From assembly GCF_019599505.1 (NCBI RefSeq), contig NZ_RKLT01000002.1:186001-250000 (forward strand): a stretch of DNA of 64,000 nucleotides, read 5' to 3'. The stretch comes from Haloarcula nitratireducens (GTDB lineage: Archaea > Halobacteriota > Halobacteria > Halobacteriales > Haloarculaceae). Of this stretch, positions 8,740-17,842 are shown piece after piece. The position numbers were made by a program, and so were the translations under genes. The notes beneath the pieces were generated by a model. It made no database searches, was not told the origin of the DNA, and was given only the letters and a program-made list of their open reading frames with translations. The stretch's first letter is position 1. Each line of letters starts with the position of its first letter.

Positions 8740-10083
8740 TCATCCGGCCACCTCCGCGACCGCCTCGATAAACGCTTCCTCGCTCTCGGCGGTCACCTCC
8801 GTCGCACACACCTGAATCAGGTGTTCGCCGACGGCGTGGACGGCGAACCCGCGGGCCGCGAGGTCCTCGACGATCGCCCGCGCCGGCTGGTCGGTGTGGG
8901 CGACGAACTCCCGGAAGTGGTGGCCGTCGTGAATCGGGGCCTGCACGCCGACGACTTCGTCCAAGCGGGCCGCGAGGTCGCGGGGGCGGGTCACGCAATC
9001 CTCGGCGAGGTCGACCAGTCCCTGCGGGCCGAGCCACGCGGCGTGTATCGCCGTCCGCAGCGCGACCCACGCCTGGTTCGTGCAGATGTTCGAGGTGGCC
9101 CGCTCCTTGCGGATGTGCTGTTCGCGGGTCTGGAGTGTCAGCGTGTACGCGCGTCGCCCGGCGGCGTCCTCGCTCGCGCCGACGAGGCGGCCGGGGACCT
9201 GCCGGAGGAACTCCTCGCGCGTGACGAACATGCCGAGCCCGAAGCCGAAGGCGGTGCCCGTTCCCAGCGACGCGGCGTCGCCGACGACCACGTCCGCACC
9301 CACGTCGGCGGGCCGTTCCAGCAGCGCGAGCGCCACCGGATCGGAGCCGAGACAGAACAGCGCGTCGCTGTCGTCGGCGACTTCCCCCACGTCACCGAGG
9401 CGCTCTGCGACCACGCCCCGGACCGTCGGCGTCTCGGCGTACACCATCGCCACGTCCTCGTCGGCCGACTCGGCGAGCGCGTCGATGTCGACCTGCCCGT
9501 CGGCCATCGGATACGATTCGATGGAGAGACCCGGTCCGTCGGCGTAGTTCTCCAGCACCGCGCGTTTCCCGTCCCGGAGGCGTTCGGGGACCAGGACCCG
9601 GTCGCCCGAGATCGAGCGGATCCGCTGGGAGAGCGTCGCGGCCTCGCCCAGCGCCGTCGCGTCGTCGTACATCGAGCAGTTGGCGACGTCCAGCCCCGTC
9701 AGCTCGACCAGCATCGACTGGAACTCGAACAGCGCCTGCAGGAACCCCTGTGCGACCTCCGGTTGGTACTGCGTGTAGGAGGTCAGGAACTCCGATCGGC
9801 TCGATAAGTCGTCGACGACGGCCGGCACGTAGTGCGCGTAGTGGCCGCGACCCAGGAACTCCGTCAGGTCGTCGTTTCGCTTCAACAGGCGGGCGGCTTC
9901 TCGGCGCGTCTCGCGCTCGCTTCGCGATTCGATGCCGAACTCGCCGTCGAAGGCGACCGATTCGGGCACGTCGAACAGCGACTCGACGTCGTCCGCGCCG
10001 ACCGCCGAGAGCATCGCCGCGGTCTCCGACGGCGTCTGCGGTGCGTACGGACTGCCGGTCGTAGATTCGTCGCTCTCACTCAT
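8740..10083 (-). CDS. gcvPA: Glycine dehydrogenase (decarboxylating) subunit 1, P-protein N-terminal half
   Basis: This 447-aa protein is the non-PLP-lysine half of the split P-protein found in archaea and many bacteria. The N-terminal [13 protein letters not shown] segment and the central [20 protein letters not shown] segment are strongly family-like. It should form a heterodimer or heterotetramer with GcvPB. It lies 122 bp downstream of gcvH in the same direction. Confidence 0.96.
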   Translation of the reverse strand: MSESDESTTGSPYAPQTPSETAAMLSAVGADDVESLFDVPESVAFDGEFGIESRSERETRREAARLLKRNDDLTEFLGRGHYAHYVPAVVDDLSSRSEFLTSYTQYQPEVAQGFLQALFEFQSMLVELTGLDVANCSMYDDATALGEAATLSQRIRSISGDRVLVPERLRDGKRAVLENYADGPGLSIESYPMADGQVDIDALAESADEDVAMVYAETPTVRGVVAERLGDVGEVADDSDALFCLGSDPVALALLERPADVGADVVVGDAASLGTGTAFGFGLGMFVTREEFLRQVPGRLVGASEDAAGRRAYTLTLQTREQHIRKERATSNICTNQAWVALRTAIHAAWLGPQGLVDLAEDCVTRPRDLAARLDEVVGVQAPIHDGHHFREFVAHTDQPARAIVEDLAARGFAVHAVGEHLIQVCATEVTAESEEAFIEAVAEVAG

Positions 10084-10205
10084 GGTAGATACCGTCCATC
10101 CGCACGGTGGACATGATAGTATACCCTACCTACGGCCGGTACATTAGCGTATTCCTTGGCCGAACGCGCGCGAGGGAGTCACACGCGACCGGCGAAGCGG
10201 CAGCC

Positions 10206-10589
10206 CTACGCTATCTGGTCGGCGTACTCGTCGGACGAGAGCAAGTCCTCCAGTTCGTCCTCGTCCGTCAGCTCGACTTCGAGCATCCACCCGTCGCCGA
10301 AGGGGTCCTCGTTGACCAGTTCCGGCTCGTCGAACAGCCGCTCGTTGACCGCCGTCACCGTGCCCGAAACGGGCGCGTAGATGTCCGAGACGGCCTTGAT
10401 GGACTCCACGACGCCGAACTCCTCGCCCGCGGTTACCTCCTCGCCCTCGTCGGGGAGTTCGACGAAGACCACGTCGCCCAGTTCGTCCTGTGCGAAGTCG
10501 GTGATGCCGACGCGCGCGGTGCCGTCGTCGGGCCGTACCCACTCGTGGGACTCCAGATATCGCCGGTCTTCGGGAACGTCGAAACTCAT
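10206..10589 (-). CDS. gcvH: Glycine cleavage system H protein
   Basis: This 127-aa lipoyl carrier shuttles the aminomethyl group from P- to T-protein. The lipoylation Lys is residue 65, in the [17 protein letters not shown] motif. Its start overlaps the gcvT stop (TCAT on the plus strand, 10586-10589), so translation is probably coupled to gcvT. The length is normal. Confidence 0.97.
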   Translation of the reverse strand: MSFDVPEDRRYLESHEWVRPDDGTARVGITDFAQDELGDVVFVELPDEGEEVTAGEEFGVVESIKAVSDIYAPVSGTVTAVNERLFDEPELVNEDPFGDGWMLEVELTDEDELEDLLSSDEYADQIA

Positions 10590-11677
10590 CTGTCGAGGAA
10601 TGGGGGCGTCCTGGTACGTGCCTTCTTCGGTTCGCCGCGGACGACCACCCGAACGGACTGGTCGGGGTCGCTGTACTCGACCGGGAGGTACGCCAGCGCG
10701 ATGGGTTCGCCGAGCGTCGGGCTCATCGTCCCGCTGGTGACGTGACCCAGCGAGTCGCCGTCCGGCGACTCCACTTCGTAGCCCTGGCGCGGAACCCCGC
10801 GGTCGATCAGTTCGAGACCGACGAGTTTCTCCGAAACGCCTTGCGCCTCGACTCCCTCTAGGGCGTCGCGGCCGACGAACTCCGTGTCGAGTTTGACCGT
10901 CCAGCCGATGCCTGCTTCGTAGGGATTACGGGGTTCGTCCTCGGGATCGAAGTCCTGCCCGGAGAGGAGAAAGCCCATCTCCAGCCGAAGCGTATCACGC
11001 GCCCCCAGTCCGCAGGGCTGGCACTCGATCGCGTTCCACACCGCCGCCGCGCTCCCGGACGGACAGAGCACCTCGAACCCGCGCTCGCCCGTGTACCCCG
11101 TGCGCGCGATGAGCGACGACACCTCGGCGACCGCTCCGCCGCCGATGTCGAAGCGGTCCATCTCGCCGAGGTTCACGTTCGTCCGCTCGGCCAGCAGTTC
11201 CGGCGCGTCCGGTCCCTGTACCGCGATCATGGCGTACTCCGTCGTGCGGTTCGTCACCGCCGCGTCGAGGCCCCACTCCTCGCGGTGGTCCTCCCATCGC
11301 TCGGTCATCTCCCCGTCGTGGCCCGCGTTGGGGACGAAGAGGAAGTCGTCGTGTTCGGTCTCGGGAAGCCGATAGACGACAACGTCGTCGAGCATGACGC
11401 CGTCCTCGTCGGTTATCGCGCCGTACTGCGCTTCGCCGTAGTCAAGCGCGGTAACGTCGTTGGTCGTCAGCCGCTGGGTGAGCGCCGCGGCGTCCGACCC
11501 GGAAACCGTGATCTGTCCCATGTGCGAGACGTCGAACTTCCCCGCCGAGGACCGGACGGCGGCGTGTTCCTCACGAATCGACGTGAACTCGACCGGCATC
11601 TCCCAGCCGCCGAAGTCCGTAAAGCGGGCGTCGGCCGCTTCGTGGGCCTCCGACAGCGGCGGCGAACGTAGCGTCAT
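10586..11677 (-). CDS. gcvT: Glycine cleavage system aminomethyltransferase (T protein)
   Basis: This 363-aa folate-dependent aminomethyltransferase releases ammonia and forms methylene-tetrahydrofolate. Family segments include [13 protein letters not shown] near residue 20, [18 protein letters not shown] and the C-terminal [15 protein letters not shown] region. The ATG at 11677 begins MTLRSPPL. The longer open frame upstream has no T-protein similarity. It is first in the gcvT-gcvH-gcvPA-gcvPB operon. A TATA-like GTTATACAG (about 11755-11763, minus strand) would give a leader of roughly 50 nt. Confidence 0.96.
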   Translation of the reverse strand: MTLRSPPLSEAHEAADARFTDFGGWEMPVEFTSIREEHAAVRSSAGKFDVSHMGQITVSGSDAAALTQRLTTNDVTALDYGEAQYGAITDEDGVMLDDVVVYRLPETEHDDFLFVPNAGHDGEMTERWEDHREEWGLDAAVTNRTTEYAMIAVQGPDAPELLAERTNVNLGEMDRFDIGGGAVAEVSSLIARTGYTGERGFEVLCPSGSAAAVWNAIECQPCGLGARDTLRLEMGFLLSGQDFDPEDEPRNPYEAGIGWTVKLDTEFVGRDALEGVEAQGVSEKLVGLELIDRGVPRQGYEVESPDGDSLGHVTSGTMSPTLGEPIALAYLPVEYSDPDQSVRVVVRGEPKKARTRTPPFLDR

Positions 11678-12717
11678 GGGCGTGAAATCGACCCCGGTGA
11701 CCTTACTACTTGGCCTCTGTTGGCGTTCGATGGCGACCGCCGGGCGACTGGTAAACTGTATAACGCGATAGCAAATTCGGTTCAGTTCGGAACGAGCCGA
11801 CTTTCTCCGCGCGGTCGCTCGTGTGCACGTCCGTCTTCGCAAAACAGCTCTCTGTCGGATCAGTAGGCGTGCCAGCACCCGTACCGAGGGTTTGCCGCGG
11901 CGAACGTCACGCTGTCCGGGTCTGACAACACGAACAGTCGCTGACTCTCGTCGGCCGCGCGATCGGGCGCATTTCGATTCGCCGTCTGGGCGAATCCGAG
12001 ACGACCCGAGCGATAACGATCGTATCGAGGGACGAACCGCCTTCTGACTCAGCGACGGCGTCGTATCTCGCGCGAGCGGGTTAGCTAGCAATCATCGACG
12101 AGATGTCGAAGTTACGTTCTCACACGGAAGTATAATCGAGAGTGAAAGCGAGCGGATTCGAGGACGGACCAGTGAGACGGACTAGCTGGACCCGTGGTTC
12201 CTCCCTTCGACGCGAGTACATTCGCCGGTCTGATACAGCGTGCGGAACGTGGCAACCACCCGTTACCGACCCGCTTTCGCCGGTGACCCACCAGCGGACG
12301 AAAGCGTGCTGTCCGGGGACTTGGGTGCCACGTAGCGGCTGTCACACCCGGTTTCGGTTCTGTCGGGAGGTGTCTCGTTCACAATTCGGTCGTGCAAGCG
12401 CCTTCGTTCGGATTCACGACGTACCGAAGTGCCGAGCGCTCGCTCAGCTCGCGGGTGGCGAAGAGTCGCGCGTGTCGATAAACGACCGCCGGGAGTTCGA
12501 AGTCGATAGCACGCTCACGTTCGACCAGCAGGAAACTGAGTACGAGAGGGGGTTCGTAGAACGGCCCTCTCCCAGGAGCGCCATTCGCCGGCGTGGTCGA
12601 AACAGTAACTCCCGATACCGATACCGCATTCCATATAGCTATTTTTGGTTTATCACCTCGGGAAGTGCGAGCGGCGAGAAACGCCACAAATAAGCCCAGC
12701 GGCCGGAGAGACGGCAC
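11678..12717. other. About 1 kb gene-poor region
   Basis: Open frames here (for example plus 12142-12693 and minus 12379-12717) are rich in Arg/Ser/Thr and lack the acidic bias of the neighbouring proteins; none resembles a known family. The GC content looks lower than in the flanking genes. I see no tRNA T-loop, SRP RNA or RNase P RNA signature. It holds the gcvT promoter at its left end and an AT-rich tract (about 12628-12650) near the right end. The rest may be decayed sequence or an unrecognised ncRNA. Confidence 0.5.
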
Positions 12718-13182
12718 ATGAATCTATTTCGTCGGCTCCGGGACGGAGAGAGCGACGAGACGGAGCGGGTGGGGTTGTACGTAGACGGGCCGAACGTGTT
12801 GCGCTCGGAGTTCGACGTCGACTTAGAGGACGTGCGGACCGTCGCCGAGTCCTACGGACCGCTCGCGACGACGCGGCTCTACCTCGACGAGAACGCGTCG
12901 CCCGGTCTCATCCAGGCGGGCGAGGCCCGCGGCTTCGAAGTGATCACGACCAGCGGCGACGTGGACGTTCGCCTCGCCGTGGACGCGACGGAGGCGGTCG
13001 CGTCCGGTCGCATCGACGTCCTCGTCGTGGCCTCGCGGGACACGGATTTCAAGCCGGCACTGGAAGTCGCCGCTCGGAACGGCGTCCGCACCGTCGCGCT
13101 CGCGCCGGGGGAACACGGCCGCTCGGACGCCCTGCAGAACGCCGCACAGGACTCCCTCTCGCTGGACGCCGACGTGGAGTGA
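12718..13182 (+). CDS. NYN domain (PIN-like) protein, LabA/DUF88 type
   Basis: This 154-aa single-domain protein has the acidic pattern of NYN nucleases: YVDGPNV (Asp at 23), TSGDVDVRLAVDA in the middle and VVASRDTDFKPAL near residue 106. NYN domains are Mg-dependent RNases in several families. The target is unknown. It precedes the TatD-like gene by 52 bp, and both are on the plus strand. Confidence 0.85.
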   Translation: MNLFRRLRDGESDETERVGLYVDGPNVLRSEFDVDLEDVRTVAESYGPLATTRLYLDENASPGLIQAGEARGFEVITTSGDVDVRLAVDATEAVASGRIDVLVVASRDTDFKPALEVAARNGVRTVALAPGEHGRSDALQNAAQDSLSLDADVE

Positions 13183-13234
13183 GGGCGGACTATCGGAGGA
13201 GAACGGTTTTGCCGGGGGCGCTCTGAGGCCCGAT

Positions 13235-14098
13235 ATGGACATCGAGGAGACGCCGGTGCTCGACAACCACCTGCATCTCGACCCGGTCAACGGCCGGAAC
13301 GTCGAGGCCGTCGAGGAGTTCGCCGAACACGGCGGGACGCACTTGCTCGTCCTCAACAAGCCGTCCTGGCATCTCACCGAGGCGGCCGCGGACGAGTCGA
13401 CGTTCCGCGAGGTGTTCGATCTGACCGTCGGGGCCGTCGAGGACGCGACGGAGGTACTTCCGGGCCGCGCGTGGCCCGTCCTCGGCGTCCATCCGGCCCT
13501 CGTCTCGCGTCTCGTCGAAGACGGCCACACGCCGGAGGAGGCACGCGACATCATGCAGACGGGACTCGACGTGGCCGCTGAGTACGTCACCGACGGCCCG
13601 GCGCTGGCGATCAAGTCCGGTCGCCCCCACTACGACGTCGACGACGCTGTGTGGGAGGCCTCGAACGAAGTGATGCGCCACGGGTTCGAACTCGCGGCCG
13701 ACGGCGACTTCGCCATCCAACTCCACACCGAGGGCGGCGAGGACTTCGCGGAGGTCGCCCGCTGGGCCGAAGAGCGGGGGCTGGACCGAACGCAGGTCGT
13801 CAAGCACTACTCCGGCGGCCGGCTGGTCGGGCCGACGAAATCCGTCTTGGCCGACAAGGACGAGTTGGAGATAGCCATCGAAGAGGACGAGCCGTTCCTG
13901 ATGGAGACGGACTACATCGACGACCCGGACCGCCCCGGCGCGGTGCTGGGACCGAAGACGGTACCGCGACGCGTCCGCTGGTTACTGGAGTCGAACCACG
14001 ACGAGGCGGTCCGAACGGCCCACGTCGAGACGCCCGGGGCGGTGTACGGCATCGACACCGAGGCGACGCTGGCCGACCGAGACGGAAGTGGGGACTGA
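13235..14098 (+). CDS. TatD-like metal-dependent hydrolase
   Basis: This 287-aa TIM-barrel amidohydrolase-like protein carries the N-terminal metal motif LDNHLHLD (residues 9-16), a central IQLHTEGGEDF with a His ligand, VVKHYSGG, and a C-terminal METDYIDDP with the final acidic ligand. Family members are deoxyribonucleases or phosphoesterases, but archaeal members are mostly uncharacterised. It may be cotranscribed with the NYN gene. Confidence 0.88.
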   Translation: MDIEETPVLDNHLHLDPVNGRNVEAVEEFAEHGGTHLLVLNKPSWHLTEAAADESTFREVFDLTVGAVEDATEVLPGRAWPVLGVHPALVSRLVEDGHTPEEARDIMQTGLDVAAEYVTDGPALAIKSGRPHYDVDDAVWEASNEVMRHGFELAADGDFAIQLHTEGGEDFAEVARWAEERGLDRTQVVKHYSGGRLVGPTKSVLADKDELEIAIEEDEPFLMETDYIDDPDRPGAVLGPKTVPRRVRWLLESNHDEAVRTAHVETPGAVYGIDTEATLADRDGSGD

Positions 14099-14382
14099 AA
14101 GATAGAACTCGGCAGTCGAATATATAGCATAGCCATGTAGAACGTACTCACTATCTTCGCTATGAGCGGGCTACATATCCGGTTCGTTCGATATCTGGCA
14201 CGCGGAGCCGTTTCGGGGGGATCGTATCGATTCGATACCGAAGTCGAGCTACTGGCCTAACCGAAACGATATGCCGGCAATAGAACGTCCATAAACGTCT
14301 TTAACACAATATAGGAAATGGTTGGCGCGAAATATATAGATAGGGATGGATTTATACCGAGGAAGGTGCGATATGGACTTAC
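14099..14382. other. AT-rich intergenic region upstream of phoU
   Basis: This gap is conspicuously AT-rich for the genome, with several TATA-like clusters (about 14119-14128, 14291-14312, 14331-14341). No coding frame is convincing. It probably holds more than one promoter element or regulator site for the PhoU gene. Confidence 0.5.
14351..14358 (+). promoter_or_regulatory. TATA-like box of the PhoU gene
   Basis: TTTATACC is centred about 28 nt before the ATG at 14383, which matches a leaderless transcript. Confidence 0.6.
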
Positions 14383-15381
14383 ATGGAGACCCGTAAGGTC
14401 CAGGTGACGGGCGGTTCGACGTACACAGTCTCGCTCCCAAAGGATTGGGCGACCGAGAACGACGTCAGCGCAGGCAGTGTCGTGGAGTTTCACACAGAGG
14501 AGGACCTGCTACTGCTCGCGCCCAAGCGCGAGGACGACCGCGTCGAGGGGACCCTCGACGTCGGCGGACTGGACAACAAGCACGAGCTCACTCGCGCCGT
14601 GATGACGATGTACGTGAGCGGCTTCGACGTCATCCGACTCGAAGCGCCCCGCATCACGGCCGAACAGCGCCGCATCATCCGGGACGCGACGCAGGGGCTG
14701 GTGGGTCTGGAAGTCATCGAGGAGACTTCCGACCGGGTCGTCCTACAGGACTTACTCGACTCCTCGGAGCTGTCGGTCCACAACGCCATCACGCGGATGC
14801 GATTGGTCGCGCTCACGATGCTTTCGGACGCCGTCGAGGCGCTCATCGAGGACAACGACGACCTCGCACAGGACGTCATCCAGCGCGACGACGACGTCGA
14901 CCGCCTCTGGTACATGGTCTCTCGGGTGTTCCGCACCGTCCTCCGGAACCCCACCGCCGCGAACGAGATCGGGTTCCCCCGCGAGACCGTCTTCGACTAC
15001 CAGTCGAGCGCCAGACAGTTAGAGCGCATCGCGGACCACGCGACGAAGATCGCCGGGCTCTCCCGCGAGATCGGCGAGATCACCGGCGAGACGGCCGACC
15101 TCCTCCGTGAACTCGAATCGGAGGCGACGGCCATCCCCGAGACGGCGATGGACGCGCTGCTCGCCGACGACTCGGAGGAGGCGGTCGAACTCGCGAACGA
15201 GGCCCGGAGCGGCATCCCGAAAGTCGACGAGACGGCCCGCGACGTCGATAGCAAAGTCCGCGAACTGGACCCACAGAGCGCACAGATCCTCGGTCGCGTC
15301 GTGGACTCGCTGTCCCGGACGGCCGACTACGGCGGCAACATCGCCGAGAGCGCCCTCCAGAAAGCCGCGCCGCGCCCCTAG
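14383..15381 (+). CDS. phoU: AbrB-PhoU phosphate uptake regulator
   Basis: This 332-aa protein has an N-terminal SpoVT/AbrB-type swapped-hairpin DNA-binding domain (about 1-48; METRKVQVTGGSTYTVSLPK, DWATENDV) joined to two PhoU helical repeats (about 110-330). The second repeat contains AIPETAMDALL and LGRVVDSLSRTADYGGNIAESAL. This archaeal architecture suggests a DNA-binding phosphate regulator rather than a pure PstS/PhoR adaptor (inference). No pst transporter genes lie nearby. Confidence 0.93.
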   Translation: METRKVQVTGGSTYTVSLPKDWATENDVSAGSVVEFHTEEDLLLLAPKREDDRVEGTLDVGGLDNKHELTRAVMTMYVSGFDVIRLEAPRITAEQRRIIRDATQGLVGLEVIEETSDRVVLQDLLDSSELSVHNAITRMRLVALTMLSDAVEALIEDNDDLAQDVIQRDDDVDRLWYMVSRVFRTVLRNPTAANEIGFPRETVFDYQSSARQLERIADHATKIAGLSREIGEITGETADLLRELESEATAIPETAMDALLADDSEEAVELANEARSGIPKVDETARDVDSKVRELDPQSAQILGRVVDSLSRTADYGGNIAESALQKAAPRP

Positions 15382-15767
15382 CCCCAGTACCGCCGTAGAG
15401 ACTCTCTCAGCCGGGTTTGTCTCCAAATTTCATCGCTCGCGTCCGCGTGCCAGCAGCGCGGTCGGCCGGCCAACTGTGCCGGGTCCCGCGTATTTATTAT
15501 GAACGATCGTGTATATAACGGCGACGTGCGGTCGGTTCGCAAGCACCACCTCGTCAGTCGCCAACTGCACGTCACTTCGACGGCGGCTCGCACCAGCCGC
15601 TGTCGCCCCACGGGCTGTTCTCCGAGCGTCTCCGAAAAGGATGACAGCGTGCGAACAGCCCCGAACGCGGCTGTGCGGTACCACGCGCGCTATCGGAACG
15701 GATTGGCCGACCCGCGAAAGCGCCGCTATGCGAAGACGAGCGGCTACCGAGAACTACCGAGCGCGCT
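15382..15767. other. Intergenic region between phoU and rps8e, no gene seen
   Basis: The region holds two AT-rich patches (about 15489-15500 and 15510-15519) but no frame with haloarchaeal codon bias and no tRNA-like cloverleaf. The flanking genes are convergent, so it is the 3' region of both. Confidence 0.5.
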
Positions 15768-16139
15768 CTACTCGACGAGGACGGCGTTGACCTGGCCGTC
15801 CTGACCGGGACGGGAGGTAACGCGGGCCAACCCTTCGGAGGTCTCGATGACCGCGCCCTTCGTGATGATGTTCCGGCGTGCGTAGTTCGGGTTCGATGGG
15901 TTCTCCTCGACCGTCTCGATGGTCGCTTCGCGGGTCTCCGCGCCGTCGGCGATGCTGGCGACGTTCGTGGTGACCGCACGGACCTTCTGGGTGTTACCCC
16001 GCGAGTCGACGACCTTCAGCTTCCGGTCGCCGACCTGCGTTTCGGTGGACTCCCGGCCGAGTTGCTGCTTCTTCTTCTTGTGGTTCGGGCGTCGTCGACC
16101 GCCCGTCCGCTTGCGAGGGGAGCGTCCCTGGTCTTTCAT
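15768..16139 (-). CDS. rps8e: 30S ribosomal protein S8e
   Basis: This 123-aa archaeal/eukaryotic-type small-subunit protein has the basic N-terminus GRSPRKRTGGRRRPNHKKKK, then DRKLKVVDSRGNTQKVRAV, NPSNPNYARRNIITKGAVIE and the RVTSRPGQDGQVNAVLV tail. All are characteristic of S8e. It is monocistronic and convergent with phoU. Confidence 0.98.
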   Translation of the reverse strand: MKDQGRSPRKRTGGRRRPNHKKKKQQLGRESTETQVGDRKLKVVDSRGNTQKVRAVTTNVASIADGAETREATIETVEENPSNPNYARRNIITKGAVIETSEGLARVTSRPGQDGQVNAVLVE

Positions 16140-16264
16140 ATCCGTTTCATGACCCAGCGGCTACTTGAACCGTTCGATGCCCGACGAAGCGCGACCAGCC
16201 GTCCCGACACGGCGCGAGGCCGCGACGGCGAAACTACATTGTACGTGCCGGCCCTCGAGAAACC

Positions 16265-17842
16265 ATGAACGCGTCGACTGTTTCGACCGTACTACCAGCG
16301 CGGACCAGGGAGCGCCTCGCCGAGACGGTCACCCGCGTCGGCGACCGGGAGTCGATGACGGTCCGGTCGCCGTTTACCGACACCGCCCTCGGGACGGTTC
16401 CGGCGTGTCGACCGGCCGACGTGACCGCGGCCGTCGAGCGGGCGCGGGCGGCCCAGTCGGCGTGGGCCGACCGGCCGCTCGAAGAGCGCGCGTCCGTACT
16501 GGAGTCCGTCGCGGACGAGATGCTCTCGAACCGCGAGGAGTTGCTCGACGTCGTCCAGGCGGAGGCGGGGAAGTCCCGCCTCGACGCCCACGTCGAGGCG
16601 CTGGACGTGGTGTTGACCGCCGATTACTACGCTCGCGAGGGACCGGACCACCTCCGCTCGACCCGGAAGAGCAGCGGGTTCCCGCTGGTGACGAAGACCG
16701 TCGAGCACCGCGACCCCGTCGGCGTCGTCGGGCTCGTCGAACCGTGGAACTACCCCCTGACGCTGGCCATCTCGGACATGCTGCCGGCCCTGCTCGCCGG
16801 CAACGCCGCGGTGCTCAAACCCGCCGAGGCGACGCCGTTCACCGCGTTGCGCGCGGTCGAACTGCTGACCGAGGCCGGCGTCCCCGAGGACCTCGTACAG
16901 GTCGTCACCGGCGACGGTGAGACCGTGGGCGAACCGCTCGTCGCATCGGTGGATTACCTCACCTTCACCGGAAGCACGGAGACGGGGCGGACCGTCGCGT
17001 CGCTGGCAGGCGAGCACCTGATCGACGCCTCGATGGAACTGGGCGGGAAGAACGCCGCCGTCGTCCTTCCGGACGCGGACCTCTCGAAGGCGGTCCGCGG
17101 GCTGGTCCACGGGAGCTTCGCCAACGCCGGCCAACTGTGTATATCCTTCGAGAGAATATTCGTCCACGAAGACGTCTACGACGACTTCCTCGCGCGCTTC
17201 GTCGCGGCGACGGCGGAACTGGAACTCGGCGCTTCGCTCGACTTCGGTCCCGACGTGGGGTCGCTCGTCGCCGAGCACCAACTGGAGACGGTCGAGTCCC
17301 ACGTCGCCGACGCCCGCGAGCGCGGCGCGACCGTCGAGACGGGCGGACGGCGCCGCGAGGACGTGGGACCGCTGTTCTACGAACCGACCGTCCTCACCGA
17401 CCTCCCCGGGGACGCCACCGCCGCCCGCGAGGAGACGTTCGGCCCCGTCGTCTCGGTGACGCCCGTCGCCGACGCCGACGAGGCCGTCTCGCGCGCGAAC
17501 GACACCGACTACGGTCTTCACGGGAGCGTCTGGACCGCGGACGCCGACCGGGGCGAATCGCTCGCTCGTCGTATCGACGCCGGCTCCGTCTCGGTCAACG
17601 ACGCCTACCTCGGGATGTGGGCCTCGACGGACGCGCCGATGGGCGGCGTCGGCGACTCCGGTATCGGCCGGCGACACGGCCGCGAGGGGATTCAGAAGTA
17701 CACCGAGTCCCAGACGGTGACGACCCAGCGACTCCATCCGCTGGTGCCGGCGAACCCCGTTCCCAACCGACTGGCCGCTCGGGGAGCGAGCCTGAGCGTC
17801 CGGGCGCTCCGACGGCTCCGGGGACTCCCGCCGTTCCGATGA
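16265..17842 (+). CDS. NAD(P)-dependent aldehyde dehydrogenase (succinate-semialdehyde dehydrogenase-like)
   Basis: This 525-aa ALDH-superfamily enzyme oxidises an aldehyde to the acid. It has the Rossmann segment FTGSTETGR near residue 237, the general-base Glu in SMELGGKN near residue 260, and the catalytic Cys in NAGQLCISFERIF near residue 294. The C-terminal ~30 residues (Leu/Arg-rich) extend beyond the usual end. Its stop overlaps the start of the next gene (ATGA, 17839-17842), so the two are translationally coupled. The substrate is not determinable. Confidence 0.92.
   Translation: MNASTVSTVLPARTRERLAETVTRVGDRESMTVRSPFTDTALGTVPACRPADVTAAVERARAAQSAWADRPLEERASVLESVADEMLSNREELLDVVQAEAGKSRLDAHVEALDVVLTADYYAREGPDHLRSTRKSSGFPLVTKTVEHRDPVGVVGLVEPWNYPLTLAISDMLPALLAGNAAVLKPAEATPFTALRAVELLTEAGVPEDLVQVVTGDGETVGEPLVASVDYLTFTGSTETGRTVASLAGEHLIDASMELGGKNAAVVLPDADLSKAVRGLVHGSFANAGQLCISFERIFVHEDVYDDFLARFVAATAELELGASLDFGPDVGSLVAEHQLETVESHVADARERGATVETGGRRREDVGPLFYEPTVLTDLPGDATAAREETFGPVVSVTPVADADEAVSRANDTDYGLHGSVWTADADRGESLARRIDAGSVSVNDAYLGMWASTDAPMGGVGDSGIGRRHGREGIQKYTESQTVTTQRLHPLVPANPVPNRLAARGASLSVRALRRLRGLPPFR

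Larger units (their letters stand above)
8474..8743 (-). other. 89-codon repeat ORF bridging gcvPA and gcvPB
   Basis: An ORF opens at an ATG that overlaps the gcvPA stop (ATGA, 8740-8743). It runs through the whole spacer and ends at 8474, inside the first codons of gcvPB. It encodes three copies of a 20-residue unit with RIEGSLR and CSRVTTLPA at its core. The composition (Arg/Ser-rich, basic) is unlike haloarchaeal proteins, so a functional protein is doubtful. The open frame could allow ribosomes to travel through the insertion and keep gcvPA and gcvPB translationally coupled (inference). Confidence 0.35.

Noticed and set aside
11678..11765. Glycine riboswitch upstream of gcvT
   Set aside because: No tandem aptamer-like conserved core or hairpin series is visible and the segment is too short; a simple promoter with a short leader suffices.
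12142..12693. Plus-strand open frame in the gene-poor region
   Set aside because: No acidic bias, no family similarity, no suitable promoter or start; overlaps an equally unlikely minus-strand frame at 12379-12717.
15382..15767. tRNA or other RNA gene
   Set aside because: No T-loop, anticodon arm or acceptor complementarity could be found on either strand.
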